Counted from the first letter of the stretch, positions 29,201 through 38,289 are shown. The stretch: DNA of 64,000 nucleotides from Acinetobacter sp. NIPH 2699 (GCF_022549355.1 NZ_JAKZGL010000002.1:1-64000), one strand, 5' to 3'. Numbers and translations are program-made. The notes: a model not told the origin generated them from the sequence alone.

Positions 29201-30907
29201 GATCAAGGCAAGTTGGTGCAAGCCAATAACAAACGAGCAGAGACCCATTTTAGCTATAATGATCTAGGCTTGGTTCGACAAAAAACGGTGAAATACCTGA
29301 CGGCTCAACAGAGTATGGCACCTGAATTAAATGTATATTACAGCTATAGTTTGGGTGGTAAACTCAAGCAAGTTGGTTTACCAAGTGGCAATATTGTTAA
29401 TTATGACTACGACAATAAAGGGCAATTGGTAGGCATAAATTTAAATAGTCAAAACTTTATTAATAATATTCAACATTCAGCCAATGGCATTAAGGGTTGG
29501 ACTTATAGTCAGGTCGGTGATCAGGTACAGTTCCAGTATGATTTGGATGGACGAATTCAAAAGATTCTGATGCCGAATGTCTATGAAAAAGACTATAGTT
29601 ATGACACCGCAGATCGAATCCTTGCCATTACTGATCCAACCAATAGCCATATTAGTAGCAGTTTTAAACACGACGCACTGAGTAGATTGATTGAGCAGAA
29701 CCTTGCCAATCGAACTTTTAAATATAGTTATGATGCAAATAGTAACCGACTCACAAGAAACCAAACGATAAATGGTGTGAGTACTACTGAAAACTATACG
29801 ATTCAGGTCAACAATAACCGTATCAATACCATTAGCCAGGGGACCAATAGTACGACTTATAGCTATCTACCTACAGGTCAAATTAGTAATGACGGCACAA
29901 GAAGTTATAGTTACAACGCACAAGGACGCAGCGAAAGCATTAATACAGGCGGAAGTAGTAGCTTTAATATTTATGATGCTTTTGGGCAGCGTATCCAAAA
30001 AATTGGAAGTTATTTAGGCAATCAGACACAGACTTTATTTGTTTATGATGAATCTGGTCAATTATTGGGTGAGTACACTCCACAAGGACAAGTCGTTCGT
30101 GAATATATTTGGCTAGACAACCGACTGGTGGGTTTAAGAAGTTACCAATACCCAAATGAAATTTTGAGAGTGCATACAGATCATTTAGGAACGCCAAGAG
30201 CGATTAGTAACAACCAAAATGAAATATTATGGCGTTGGGAGGGAGATCAGTTTGGGGATGTGCTGCCTATAGGAGATCTCACTTTTCCGATGAGACATGC
30301 AGGGCAGTATTACGATGCAGAAGTGAATTTATTCTATAACTATTTCCGAGATTATAATCCGATTACAGGGCGTTATGTAGAGAGTGACCCAATTGGCTTG
30401 CAAGGTGGGTTGAATACTTACGGTTATGTTTCAGCAAATCCATTGTTAAAAATTGATCCTAGAGGATTAATTGAATGGGAAGGAAGTTATAAAGAAGCCG
30501 GTTCTGACTTTCTCTTTATTGGTGCAAAGCATATGTACTTTAATTTAAGTACCAAATGTGTAAATGGATATAAAGGTAAAGCTAAAATTATAGCATCTGG
30601 TGTTGGTGGATCAGGTGGGCTTACTTTAGGAAAGGTCTCTTTAGGCGGAGGACGAGTAATGGTTAATGATGGATTGAATGATGTTAACCCAAATGTTTTT
30701 AATGGCTCATTTTATTATGGAGGAATGAGTTTTGGTTTTCATGGTTCTATTGCAACTGTAAAAATAGGTGGGGCAAGAGGAAGTATGACAACGAAATATA
30801 CAGATAATTTAAAGAGTGGTTATCATAATGATTTTTTATCATTTGAATCTGTTGCTGGTGTGGCAAGAGTTATCTCTAGCAATAAGGAATCATGCTGTGA
30901 GAACTAA
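26246..30907 (+). CDS. secreted RHS repeat protein with polymorphic C-terminal domain
   Basis: 1553 residues from ATG 26246 (an upstream in-frame TTG at 26237 is less likely). Order: Sec signal (MKKNVFAFILLNGMFSASYA); a Cys-rich N-terminal region to ~residue 180; a DUF6531-like block (VGNPCSITTGNKFQ); many YD/RHS repeats (about 330-1320, for example TTYSYDLSRN and TTYQYDESNG); the RHS core tip with HTDHLGTPRAI, ITGRYVESDPIGLQGG and the autocleavage-type motif IDPRGL (Asp ~1404); then a variable ~146-residue Gly-rich end. RHS shells usually enclose a toxin made from that end. The end (KCVNGYKGKAK, NDVNPNVFNGSFYYGG) matches no toxin I know. It is close to no vgrG, and a Sec signal argues against type VI delivery. 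Confidence 0.9.
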   Translation: MKKNVFAFILLNGMFSASYAASCLQNGGGNLCSVPKKPNVGEWSYYCPGGSTRIGCPQRVSTYAEAMHWLERDFAENYHTPNVKFSPIQWQLEERYAHASCPVGETRIANAYKNKILYYQLAWANVTINPQNPSPGSGCYSIIRDRPVDVWECPANTTKVDHNNDPNKPPFYCRIPVPPKGCSATVGNPCSITTGNKFQVERDWSSNLGILAWIRTYNSLDSNKINETIPMTRLGIGQVWTHNYNLSLRLYRFSELTGGQYSALSVDDEQELTLPIWGVLTRPDGAEVYIDNKYSDTTIAGEKGWFIQRDKSLKLVYQPDGLWRVEQLKTGIIEYYDKTGRFIKMTYPNGQSIELSYDDVQLNISTILIDVLVKVTDHFGRSLQFNYNPQGFISSVTLPSGKQITYQYDNFNRLVSVIRPSYGTKIYHYNESPNVAPSGNPNLLTGITDEAGKRFANYAYDVQDRGILTEQAGGVQRYELTHHSSVTYVKNPYGTQITYSKSQASGSPRVKGISQLGYSSLNNTYDPAGNITQKIEKGQTTTYSYDLSRNLETSRTEAVGTAQARTINTTWHTDFPKPVQIQEVSQGQVIRTTIYSYDNQGNALSKTITDPNTQESRIWSYEYNNFGQMTKQTTPNGEVTTYQYDESNGNLLSSTDANGIAITYSLHNTDGQPTRITTSTGQITELVYDDAGRVIQQKQTVSRDDLQQQNNEDGLSWWQQFVNAIYSLLNQEQPYTETEQKFIVIANQVSAQQAVNLYEYDPRGLLIATTLADGEHIEYIYDDAHRLTEIKDQSGNRTVYTLNPNGDITQTEVYGVTGQLEAKNRQVYDNLGRLQQTLGNHQQVQTLTYNNYDQPTNDKNTLNQSYNYTYDVLGRQITEKDPLNQSSQYEYDAFDQLKKVIDAKGGTTTYQYNAFGEVKQLNSPDTGITNYQYQNGKLLEKVDANQRKHRYQYDAQGRVTLQQDQYADGTDQYENTTFAYGQMGNDQGKLVQANNKRAETHFSYNDLGLVRQKTVKYLTAQQSMAPELNVYYSYSLGGKLKQVGLPSGNIVNYDYDNKGQLVGINLNSQNFINNIQHSANGIKGWTYSQVGDQVQFQYDLDGRIQKILMPNVYEKDYSYDTADRILAITDPTNSHISSSFKHDALSRLIEQNLANRTFKYSYDANSNRLTRNQTINGVSTTENYTIQVNNNRINTISQGTNSTTYSYLPTGQISNDGTRSYSYNAQGRSESINTGGSSSFNIYDAFGQRIQKIGSYLGNQTQTLFVYDESGQLLGEYTPQGQVVREYIWLDNRLVGLRSYQYPNEILRVHTDHLGTPRAISNNQNEILWRWEGDQFGDVLPIGDLTFPMRHAGQYYDAEVNLFYNYFRDYNPITGRYVESDPIGLQGGLNTYGYVSANPLLKIDPRGLIEWEGSYKEAGSDFLFIGAKHMYFNLSTKCVNGYKGKAKIIASGVGGSGGLTLGKVSLGGGRVMVNDGLNDVNPNVFNGSFYYGGMSFGFHGSIATVKIGGARGSMTTKYTDNLKSGYHNDFLSFESVAGVARVISSNKESCCEN

Positions 30908-31175
30908 ACTAATATTTTTAATATTTTTATTAATGATAATGTCTTTCTTTATATGTAGTTACATTATAGAAAATTTTTGTATAAGTGAAATGGATGTACT
31001 CCACACGTTTGTTCATCATGATAAAATTATAACTTGTTATATGACGGAGTCATATTATTATACCTTGAGATTTTTTAACTGGATTTCTTTGATTTTATCT
31101 TTAATTTTTGGTTTTTTGATTTTTTCAAAGAAAATAATCAAATTTTGGAAAGATATGAATAGTCCTATGAGATAG
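30897..31175 (+). CDS. small membrane protein overlapping the RHS gene (candidate immunity protein)
   Basis: 92 residues from a GTG at 30897, with AAGGA 8 bases upstream inside the RHS gene; it overlaps that gene by 11 bases. It has two hydrophobic segments (about 4-22 and 61-80) around a short polar loop with HHDKIITCYMTESYYY, and a basic end. The position directly after the RHS tip is where the immunity gene normally sits. A membrane immunity protein would fit a toxin that acts on the membrane. The function is inferred from position alone. Confidence 0.6.
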   Translation: MRTKLIFLIFLLMIMSFFICSYIIENFCISEMDVLHTFVHHDKIITCYMTESYYYTLRFFNWISLILSLIFGFLIFSKKIIKFWKDMNSPMR

Positions 31176-31185
31176 AGAGGGTGTT

Positions 31186-31944
31186 TATTTAGGAATCCTA
31201 AGAGCTATTAGCAATAACCAAAACCAGATTTTATGGCGTTGGGAGGGAGATCAGTTTAGACATGGGTTGCTAAATCTTCATCTTCCCAACTCTCCATGCA
31301 AGGTATGAGGAGGGAATAACAAAACAGCGCCTTATCCCGACGCAAGGTGAAAGCTATTCTTGAGCAGTTATATAGAAGTTAACCTGTTCTATAACTATTT
31401 CCGAGATTATGATCCGATTACAGGGCGTTATGTAGAGAGTGACCCAATAGGTTTAGATGGTGGATTGAATACCTATGGGTATGTTTCGGCAAGTCCATTG
31501 TTAAAAATTGATCCTAGAGGACTTGTAGAGTGGAACGGTACAGTATTAGCAGGTTCAGCAGTAATTTTTGCTTATGATATATATACTTTAAAAACAAAAT
31601 GTATTAATGGGAAACAGGGCTTTGCTAGGATTCATGCTAAAGGGCTTAGTGTTGGTTTCGGAATACCTGCTACTTATAATGGAGGTACAATTTCTTTTGA
31701 AGATAATTTAAGCGATGTTAATCCTCAAGTTTTTAATGGGCAATATTTGAAGTTTAGTTATGGCGTGGCTGGTGGAGCAGGTTTTGGAGGAATGATGGTT
31801 AAATTAGGAGGGGCAACATCTAATTTAGGAGGACTAAAACCAGCAGCAATTGGAGGATTTGATCTAGCAATTGATGGTGTAGGAGGTTCAGCAAAAGTTG
31901 TTAAATCAAATATTAAAAATTGTGGTTGTGATGAGGTTCTATAA
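31186..31944 (+). pseudogene. displaced RHS tip with a second C-terminal domain
   Basis: 31191-31254 is near-identical to the RHS segment at 30187-30250. A ~115-base foreign stretch follows, then homology resumes at 31372-31518 with the RHS core (ITGRYVESDPIGLDGG, LKIDPRGL). After the DPRGL junction comes a distinct ~140-residue domain that is clearly related to the end of the upstream RHS protein (KCINGKQGFAR, SDVNPQVFNGQY, a Gly-rich middle, Cys near the end). No proper start or signal peptide precedes it; the frame opens at a TTG at 31360 without a ribosome site. This is the structure of an orphan RHS tip, a store of alternative toxin ends. Confidence 0.75.
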
Positions 31945-32132
31945 TGTTAAGTATGTTTGGTTTTATATTGGGTGGGGTGGGGTGTCTTATATATTGTGGT
32001 AGAACAAAAACATTTCTATTTTATCCTAGAATGAAATATTATCCAATGACGAAGTTGGAGGCTATATTAATAGTGATTGGATTATCTATTTTTATAATGG
32101 ATGTAATTTTTATTCCATTACTAGGGTGGTAG
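31944..32132 (+). CDS. small membrane protein after the displaced RHS tip (candidate immunity protein)
   Basis: 62 residues. The ATG overlaps the stop codon of the preceding frame by one base (TAATG), so the two are translationally coupled. It has two hydrophobic helices (about 1-19 and 39-60) and a central basic stretch (RTKTFLFYPRMKYYP). The size class and position match the small membrane protein after the main RHS gene, although the sequences differ. Candidate cognate immunity protein by position; no family recognised. Confidence 0.55.
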   Translation: MLSMFGFILGGVGCLIYCGRTKTFLFYPRMKYYPMTKLEAILIVIGLSIFIMDVIFIPLLGW

Positions 32133-32204
32133 AAATATAAGATATTCTTTATTTATGATTAGAATAGGAAGTTTTTTAGAGAATATACGCTACACTCAAA
32201 TTTA

Positions 32205-32375
32205 TCACAGGTCAGTATTACGATTGGGAAATAGCCTATTTTACAACTACTTTCGAGATTATGATTTGAGTAACAAGCCAAGTAGCACTTGGTTTGTTAC
32301 TCAAGACTGGATGTTATGTAGAAAGTGATCCGGTAGGTTTAATAGTGGGTTGAATATTGATGGGTATGTTTTAAC
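32205..32375 (+). pseudogene. third, decayed RHS core fragment
   Basis: Pieces of the RHS tip are readable at nucleotide level: CAGTATTACGA, then TACAACTACTTTCGAGATTATGA, then GTTATGTAGAAAGTGATCC and a degraded form of the GGTTTGAATACTTATGGGTATG stretch. Frameshifts and a 39-bp inverted repeat inserted after GATTATGA break it, and no C-terminal domain is left. The ~130 bases from here to parC hold no gene. Confidence 0.65.
32266..32304. repeat. 39-bp inverted repeat inside the RHS remnant
   Basis: Arms of 18 bases (TTGAGTAACAAGCCAAGT and its complement with one mismatch) around a 3-base centre AGC. It interrupts the RHS homology exactly after GATTATGAT. It could be a short mobile palindrome or a folded recombination scar. 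No other copy was noticed in the window. Confidence 0.6.
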
Positions 32376-32502
32376 CATTATTTATAGTCTTAACAAGACA
32401 CCATTTGACGTTTAAACAACAACAAGGGCTTGTCACAACGCATTCATCCACTTAGCATACAAAGCATTGACGATAACAAATAATTTTGGATGACTTGCTG
32501 AA

Positions 32503-34722
32503 ATGACCAGCCTTGCACATCATGCAACAGAAAACCGTTCCGTAGCCGAATTCACTGAACAAGCTTACTTGAATTATGCCATGTACGTGATTATGGATCG
32601 TGCATTGCCCCATATCAGTGATGGTTTAAAACCTGTACAGCGGCGTATTGTCTTCGCCATGAGTGAGCTTGGCTTAAAATCCACGGGCAAGCCAAAAAAA
32701 TCTGCACGTACCGTTGGTGACGTCTTGGGTAAATATCACCCACATGGTGACTCTGCCTGTTATGAGGCAATGGTATTGATGGCGCAACCCTTTAGCTATC
32801 GCTATCCATTGGTTGAAGGTCAGGGCAACTGGGGTTCACCTGATGATCCTAAATCCTTTGCGGCGATGCGTTATACCGAAGCCAAACTGTCCGCTTATAG
32901 TGAGCTATTGCTCAATGAGTTGGGCCAAGGCACCAGCGAATGGCAAGATAACTTTGATGGTTCAATGAAAGAACCGATTACTTTACCTGCACGTATTCCA
33001 AATATCCTACTCAATGGTACAACGGGTATTGCCGTTGGGATGGCAACCGATATTCCACCGCATAACTTGCGTGAAGTGGTGAAAGGAACGATCGCACTGA
33101 TTCGTAATCCTGAAACCACGGATGAGAAATTAGCAGAATATATTCCTGCGCCAGATTTACCCACCAAAGCTGAAATTATTACCCCACCTGAAGAATTATT
33201 AAAGATTCAAACCACCGGACGAGGCAGCTATCGGGCACGTGCAGTTTATAGGGTAGAAAAAAATGAAATCGTGATTACTGAACTGCCTTATCAGGTTTCA
33301 GGTTCAAAAGTGGTCACCCAAATCGCCGATCAAATGATTGCGAAGAAGTTACCTTTGGTGGCAGATATTCGGGATGAATCCGATCACAGAAACCCAACGC
33401 GCTTGGTGATTGTACTGCGCTCCAATCGTGTCGATGCAGAAACGGTGATGAGCCATTTATTTGCAACGACTGATCTAGAGTCAAGCTATCGCGTCAATCT
33501 GAATATGATTGGGGCAGATGGTCGCCCACAAGTGAAATCCATTCGCCGTATTTTGTTGGAATGGATTGAGATCCGTAAACAAACGGTGACCCGCCGTTTG
33601 CAATATCATTTAACCAAAATCGAAAAGCGGTTGCATATCTTGGCAGGCCTTTTGATTGCCTATTTGGATATTGATACGGTGATCCGTATTATTCGTGAAG
33701 AAGACAAACCGAAACCTGTGCTGATGCAGCATTTTGGTATTGATGAGATTCAAGCAGAAGCGATTTTAGAACTTAAACTTCGTCATTTAGCGAAGTTAGA
33801 AGAAATGGAAATTCGCCGTGAGCAAGAAGAATTGGAAGCGAAAGCGGCAATCCTTCGTGAGCAACTTGAAAATCCTGAATCATTGAAAAGTTTAATTATC
33901 AATGAACTCAAAGAAGATGCGAAAAAGTTTGGTGATGATCGTCGTTCGCCATTGGTGGTACGGGCAGATGCAGTGCAAATTAAAGAACAAGATTTGCTAC
34001 CCGCTGAAACGGTAACGGTGGTTTTATCGGAAGCCGGTTGGGTGCGTGCAGCCAAAGGCGGTGATGTTGATGCAGCAAATCTAAACTTCCGTGCTGGTGA
34101 TCAATACTTAAGTCATGCGGTGGGTAAAACCAATCAACGGGTTTATTTCTTGGATAGAACAGGACGTAGTTATGCGCTGCCAATCAGTAGTTTGCCTTCT
34201 GCGCGTGGTTTAGGTGAGCCGTTAAGTTCAAAACTTGCGCCAGCCAGTGGGGTGTCATTTCTCCAAGTCTTGGTTGAGGACGATAACAAGGAATTATTGG
34301 TTACAAGTTCAAATGGTTATGGATTTAAAACCAAAGCAGGTCAAATGGATACCAATGCCAAAGCGGGGAAAACCTTTTTGACAGTGGGAGAGAAAGCAAC
34401 CGCATTACCATTGTTACTTATTCAACAGGCAACTCATGTTGCGATATTGAATTCAGCAGGGCGTTTACTCATTATTGATTTAGCTGAACTCCCTATCCTG
34501 AATAAGGGTAAAGGTAACAAGTTGATACAACTTGAGGGGAAAGAGCAAATTTTATCCATGACAACCCTGACGTTAGATGAAATAATCCAAGTCGCTGCAG
34601 GACAACAGCATTTAAAACTGAAAGGGGATGATCTCCAAAAATATATAGGAAAAAGAGCAACAAAGGGGCAACTTTTACCACGGGGATATCAAAAAGCAAA
34701 TAGACTCCTCATTCAGAGATAA
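32503..34722 (+). CDS. parC: DNA topoisomerase IV subunit A
   Basis: 739 residues. It decatenates daughter chromosomes together with ParE. The catalytic tyrosine is Y124 ([11 protein letters not shown]). The quinolone-resistance region has the wild-type residues Ser84 and Glu88 ([12 protein letters not shown]). The breakage-reunion core ends near residue 480, and a beta-pinwheel C-terminal domain follows. It is first after the RHS region and seems to be transcribed alone. Confidence 0.95.
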   Translation: MTSLAHHATENRSVAEFTEQAYLNYAMYVIMDRALPHISDGLKPVQRRIVFAMSELGLKSTGKPKKSARTVGDVLGKYHPHGDSACYEAMVLMAQPFSYRYPLVEGQGNWGSPDDPKSFAAMRYTEAKLSAYSELLLNELGQGTSEWQDNFDGSMKEPITLPARIPNILLNGTTGIAVGMATDIPPHNLREVVKGTIALIRNPETTDEKLAEYIPAPDLPTKAEIITPPEELLKIQTTGRGSYRARAVYRVEKNEIVITELPYQVSGSKVVTQIADQMIAKKLPLVADIRDESDHRNPTRLVIVLRSNRVDAETVMSHLFATTDLESSYRVNLNMIGADGRPQVKSIRRILLEWIEIRKQTVTRRLQYHLTKIEKRLHILAGLLIAYLDIDTVIRIIREEDKPKPVLMQHFGIDEIQAEAILELKLRHLAKLEEMEIRREQEELEAKAAILREQLENPESLKSLIINELKEDAKKFGDDRRSPLVVRADAVQIKEQDLLPAETVTVVLSEAGWVRAAKGGDVDAANLNFRAGDQYLSHAVGKTNQRVYFLDRTGRSYALPISSLPSARGLGEPLSSKLAPASGVSFLQVLVEDDNKELLVTSSNGYGFKTKAGQMDTNAKAGKTFLTVGEKATALPLLLIQQATHVAILNSAGRLLIIDLAELPILNKGKGNKLIQLEGKEQILSMTTLTLDEIIQVAAGQQHLKLKGDDLQKYIGKRATKGQLLPRGYQKANRLLIQR

Positions 34723-34879
34723 GGCTGGTATTCTGTGATACAAATACGTTATATATGATGACATATTCATATTATTTGGATAGGTTGACAGGGCAATTCA
34801 AAAACTTAAAAAAAATGTTTTGCCATGGAAAGTAACGTTGTTACATTTTTAAGGATTACCACTCGGAGATAATGGCATT

Positions 34880-36559
34880 ATGGAAAAGATTTGGTTTGCT
34901 GAATACCAAAAGACAGGAATCCCAGAAACAGTTGCACTGCCTGCTGAAAACACCTCACTTGTTGATATTTTTGAACGCAATTTCCAAAAATTCGGTTCAC
35001 GTGATGCCTTTATCTTTATGGATAAGGTTTTAACGTTTAATGAGTTAGAAGTTGCGAGTCGTAAATTTGCAGCTTATTTACAAAGTTTAGGCTTGGCAAA
35101 AGGAACACGTGTTGCGGTGATGATGCCGAACGTTTTCCAATATCCAGTGGTGGCATTAGGTGTATTCCGTGCTGGTTTGGTTCTTGTCAACGTCAACCCA
35201 CTTTATACAGCACGTGAGTTAGAGCATCAATTGAATGACTCTGGAGCAGAAGTGCTGGTCATTATTGAAAACTTTGCGAGTGTGTATCAAAGTATTATTG
35301 GCAAAACTCCTGTGAAGCATGTGGTTGTTGCGACTGTTGGGGATATGCTCGGTACGCTTAAAGGAACATTGGTTAACTTTGTGTTACGTAAAGTACGTAA
35401 ACAAATTCCAGCTTGGGATATTCCAGGTTATACCAAATTTAACACCGCATTAAACAAAGAAAATCCAAGTAACTATAAACGTCCAAGCTTAACCTTAAGT
35501 GATACTGCTGTACTTCAATATACTGGTGGTACGACAGGTGTTTCTAAAGGTGCTGAGCTAACTCACCGCAATTTAGTGGGTAACCTTTTACAATGTGAAG
35601 CAATTTTCTCAAGTAAGTTTGGTGCTTCTGATAGTGAAAAAGGCGATCGTATTGTTTGTGCATTACCGCTTTACCATATTTTTGCATTTATGGTGTGTGC
35701 GATGTACGGCATGTACAAAGGTCAAGCGAATATCTTGATTCCTAACCCACGTGACTTACCTGCAGTTATTGGTGAATTGCGTAAATATCAACCTTCATTC
35801 TTCCCTGCAGTAAATACTTTGTTTAATGCATTGGTGAATAACGAAGAGTTTAAGCAGCTTGACCATAGCAATCTTAAGATGGCGATGGGCGGTGGTATGG
35901 CTGTATTACCATCGACAGCTGAAGCTTGGAAGAAAGTAACGGGTACGATCATCATCGAAGGTTATGGTTTATCTGAAACCTCTCCTGTTGCAACTGCGAA
36001 TCCACCAGCTACTACTGAATTCAGTGGCACGATTGGTATCCCATTGCCATTGACTGAAGTTGCGATCTTGGATGATGACGGGAACGAAGTTGCTCAAGGT
36101 GAGCAAGGTGAAATCTCAATCCGTGGCCCTCAAGTGATGAAAGGCTATTGGAATCGTCCTGATGAAACGGATAAAGTGATGACCGCGGATGGATTCTTCC
36201 GTACAGGTGATATCGGGATTATGGATGCTCGTGGTTACTTTAAAATTGTGGATCGTAAGAAAGACATGATTTTGGTATCAGGCTTTAACGTTTATCCAAG
36301 TGAAATCGAAGAAGTGATTGCACAATACGAAAAAGTATTGGAAGTTGCTGCGATTGGTGTTCCTGATGAAAAATCAGGTGAAGTACCTAAATTATTCATC
36401 GTGAAAAAAGATCCATCTTTGACAACTGAAGAAATTCTTGCTTATGCGAAGAAGAATTTAACAGGTTACAAGTGCCCACGTTATGTTGAATTTATCGATG
36501 AGTTACCAAAGTCGAATGTAGGTAAAATCTTACGTAAAGATCTACGTAAACCAGCTTAA
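34880..36559 (+). CDS. fadD: long-chain fatty acid--CoA ligase
   Basis: 559 residues, ANL superfamily. The AMP-binding P-loop YTGGTTGVSKGAELTH is at about residue 213, the A5 motif GYGLSETSPVATANP near 360, and the A8/FACS signature DGFFRTGDIGIMDARGYFKIVDRKKDMI near 435-462. The C-terminal lysine motif is in KSNVGKILRKDLR. It activates long-chain fatty acids to acyl-CoA for beta-oxidation or phospholipid use, at the inner membrane. ATG start; the last bases before it are GATAATGGCATT, so the ribosome site is weak (CGGAGAT lies 12 bases upstream). Confidence 0.92.
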   Translation: MEKIWFAEYQKTGIPETVALPAENTSLVDIFERNFQKFGSRDAFIFMDKVLTFNELEVASRKFAAYLQSLGLAKGTRVAVMMPNVFQYPVVALGVFRAGLVLVNVNPLYTARELEHQLNDSGAEVLVIIENFASVYQSIIGKTPVKHVVVATVGDMLGTLKGTLVNFVLRKVRKQIPAWDIPGYTKFNTALNKENPSNYKRPSLTLSDTAVLQYTGGTTGVSKGAELTHRNLVGNLLQCEAIFSSKFGASDSEKGDRIVCALPLYHIFAFMVCAMYGMYKGQANILIPNPRDLPAVIGELRKYQPSFFPAVNTLFNALVNNEEFKQLDHSNLKMAMGGGMAVLPSTAEAWKKVTGTIIIEGYGLSETSPVATANPPATTEFSGTIGIPLPLTEVAILDDDGNEVAQGEQGEISIRGPQVMKGYWNRPDETDKVMTADGFFRTGDIGIMDARGYFKIVDRKKDMILVSGFNVYPSEIEEVIAQYEKVLEVAAIGVPDEKSGEVPKLFIVKKDPSLTTEEILAYAKKNLTGYKCPRYVEFIDELPKSNVGKILRKDLRKPA

Positions 36560-36606
36560 AATACTTCCTCTAAGTTTCTCTTTTAAAGGGGAGCTTAGAA
36601 AACTAA

Positions 36607-36632
36607 AACGCCGCAAATTGCGGCGTTTTTTT
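36607..36632. terminator. bidirectional terminator between fadD and the convergent gene
   Basis: Near-perfect stem AACGCCGCAA / TTGCGGCGTT followed by T on the plus strand and by TTTTAG on the minus strand. It serves fadD and the gene ending at 36646. Confidence 0.85.
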
Positions 36633-36645
36633 ATATCAATAACGA

Positions 36646-37032
36646 TTAAGTTGGTTTTTTCCTTAACCAGCGATCGATATAGCGTCGACTGATGCCTGCA
36701 ATTCCTACGAAGATGATCATGCTGATGAGCTGGAAACGTAAACGCGTTGGATCAATTCCATTAAAGCTAAAATAATGATCAACAAAGACATAGAGCGTGA
36801 TGACGACCAACCAATGCCACAGTGTGAAACGTTTAATCCCCACTGCATAAAAGGCAATTGTTAAAATGACAAAGGTCCCTAAGGTCGATTGCCAGTTTAG
36901 GTTTGCACAGATAACGCTGAGTAAAAAGGCAACAATAGGAAATACAATTTTTAGGACGCGATCAACCTTAAGTTGATGTTGGCGCTGTTGATCAAGGATA
37001 TCAAACATTTCTTTTTGATCTTGCTGTTGCAT
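36646..37032 (-). CDS. hypothetical membrane protein
   Basis: 128 residues with about four predicted membrane helices (roughly 27-43, 48-65, 71-87 and 99-114), a Gln/Asp-rich cytoplasmic start and a basic end (RYIDRWLRKKP). No family recognised. It converges on fadD and is divergent from the MAPEG gene. Confidence 0.7.
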   Translation of the reverse strand: MQQQDQKEMFDILDQQRQHQLKVDRVLKIVFPIVAFLLSVICANLNWQSTLGTFVILTIAFYAVGIKRFTLWHWLVVITLYVFVDHYFSFNGIDPTRLRFQLISMIIFVGIAGISRRYIDRWLRKKPT

Positions 37033-37198
37033 AAATCGGCCCTAAAACAATATAAAAACTTGGCGATGTCATTCGATTTAACTTTCTAGCAGCGTACCCG
37101 TACAAAAAGAAATGTACGTTGAACAAGTACAAATGAAAGTTCCATAAAGCATAAGTTATGATAGCATGATCAGAAGAATTTCAAATGATGGATGTCAG

Positions 37199-37597
37199 AT
37201 GCACGGTATTAGCGGCATTATATTGATTATTATCGTCGCATGTTTATTGCCTTATGTTTTTACTTTGATTGCGAAGTCAAAAGGTGGTTTTCAAGCAAAA
37301 GACAATCACAATCCTCGTGAATTTTTGGCTAGAACCACAGGGTTGTCGGCAAGAGCAAATGCTGTACAGCAGAATAGCTTCGAGAGCTTACCCTTATTTA
37401 TCGCTGCAATTTTGATGGCGGAATATATGGTGATTCCTGAGCGATTTATCCTGACATTGGGCTGGGCCTATATTGTTTTTCGGATCATTTATGGCGTTTG
37501 CTATTTAGCTAATCTTGCAACATTACGCTCAATTATTTGGTTTTTCTCTTTGCTTTGCCCCATCTTTTTGTTTGTGATCACCATTAAAATGACTTAA
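37199..37597 (+). CDS. MAPEG family membrane protein
   Basis: 132 residues from the chosen ATG 37199 (MHGISGIILIII); the frame extends to 37166. It has four membrane helices and the MAPEG pattern: an ARTTGLSARANAVQQNSFESLPLF segment with a conserved Asn-x-x-Glu, and YIVFRIIYGVCYLANLATLRS. MAPEG proteins are glutathione-linked or eicosanoid enzymes; the bacterial ones mostly have no defined substrate. Confidence 0.8.
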   Translation: MHGISGIILIIIVACLLPYVFTLIAKSKGGFQAKDNHNPREFLARTTGLSARANAVQQNSFESLPLFIAAILMAEYMVIPERFILTLGWAYIVFRIIYGVCYLANLATLRSIIWFFSLLCPIFLFVITIKMT

Positions 37598-37716
37598 ACC
37601 AAGTTTCACATAAAAATTCATGACGCCTAATACTAATATACAGCATCATTTTGACTGTATTCACGTTATAATCTGACCGATTTTTTATATTTAATTTCAC
37701 ATACACGAGTGTTGAT

Positions 37717-38244
37717 ATGAGTTATAGCAATATTCCTGCGGGTAAAGACGCGCCAAATGACATTTATGTCATCATTGAAATTCCTGCAAATGCAGCGCCA
37801 ATCAAATACGAAATCGACAAAGATTCAGATGCGTTATTTGTAGACCGTTTCATGGGTACAGCAATGTTCTACCCAGCAAACTATGGTTATGTGCCAAACA
37901 CATTATCTGAAGATGGCGATCCTTTAGACGTACTTGTTGTAACACCTTATCCAGTTGCTGCTGGTTCCGTGATTCGTTGTCGTCCAGTCGGCAAGTTAAA
38001 TATGGAAGATGATGGTGGGATTGATGCGAAATTGATCGCAGTTCCACATGAAAAACTATCTCCACTATATAAAGATGTTCAAGAATATACTGATCTTCCA
38101 CAATTATTGATCAGCCAAATTGAACATTTTTTCCTACATTACAAAGATTTAGAGCCTGGAAAATGGGTGAAATTGAGTGGTTGGGAAGGTACTGATGTTG
38201 CTAAAGCAGAAGTTGTTAAATCAATCGAAGCTGCTCAAAAGTAA
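37717..38244 (+). CDS. ppa: inorganic pyrophosphatase
   Basis: 175 residues, family I. The signature DGDPLDVLV at about residue 66-74 supplies the metal-binding aspartates; [14 protein letters not shown] and a C-terminal [12 protein letters not shown] segment are also typical. It hydrolyses pyrophosphate to drive biosynthesis. A -10 hexamer TATAAT lies at about 37666. Closed by a terminator shared with the convergent porin gene. Confidence 0.95.
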   Translation: MSYSNIPAGKDAPNDIYVIIEIPANAAPIKYEIDKDSDALFVDRFMGTAMFYPANYGYVPNTLSEDGDPLDVLVVTPYPVAAGSVIRCRPVGKLNMEDDGGIDAKLIAVPHEKLSPLYKDVQEYTDLPQLLISQIEHFFLHYKDLEPGKWVKLSGWEGTDVAKAEVVKSIEAAQK

Positions 38245-38289
38245 GTTTGAACAATTAAACCAAATTTTTTAATTTTAAAAATTTGGCTT

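Noticed and set aside
30816..30896. Upstream extension of the small membrane protein after the RHS gene
   Set aside because: The in-frame ATG at 30816 lies deep in the RHS gene without a ribosome site, whereas the GTG at 30897 has AAGGA at the right distance.
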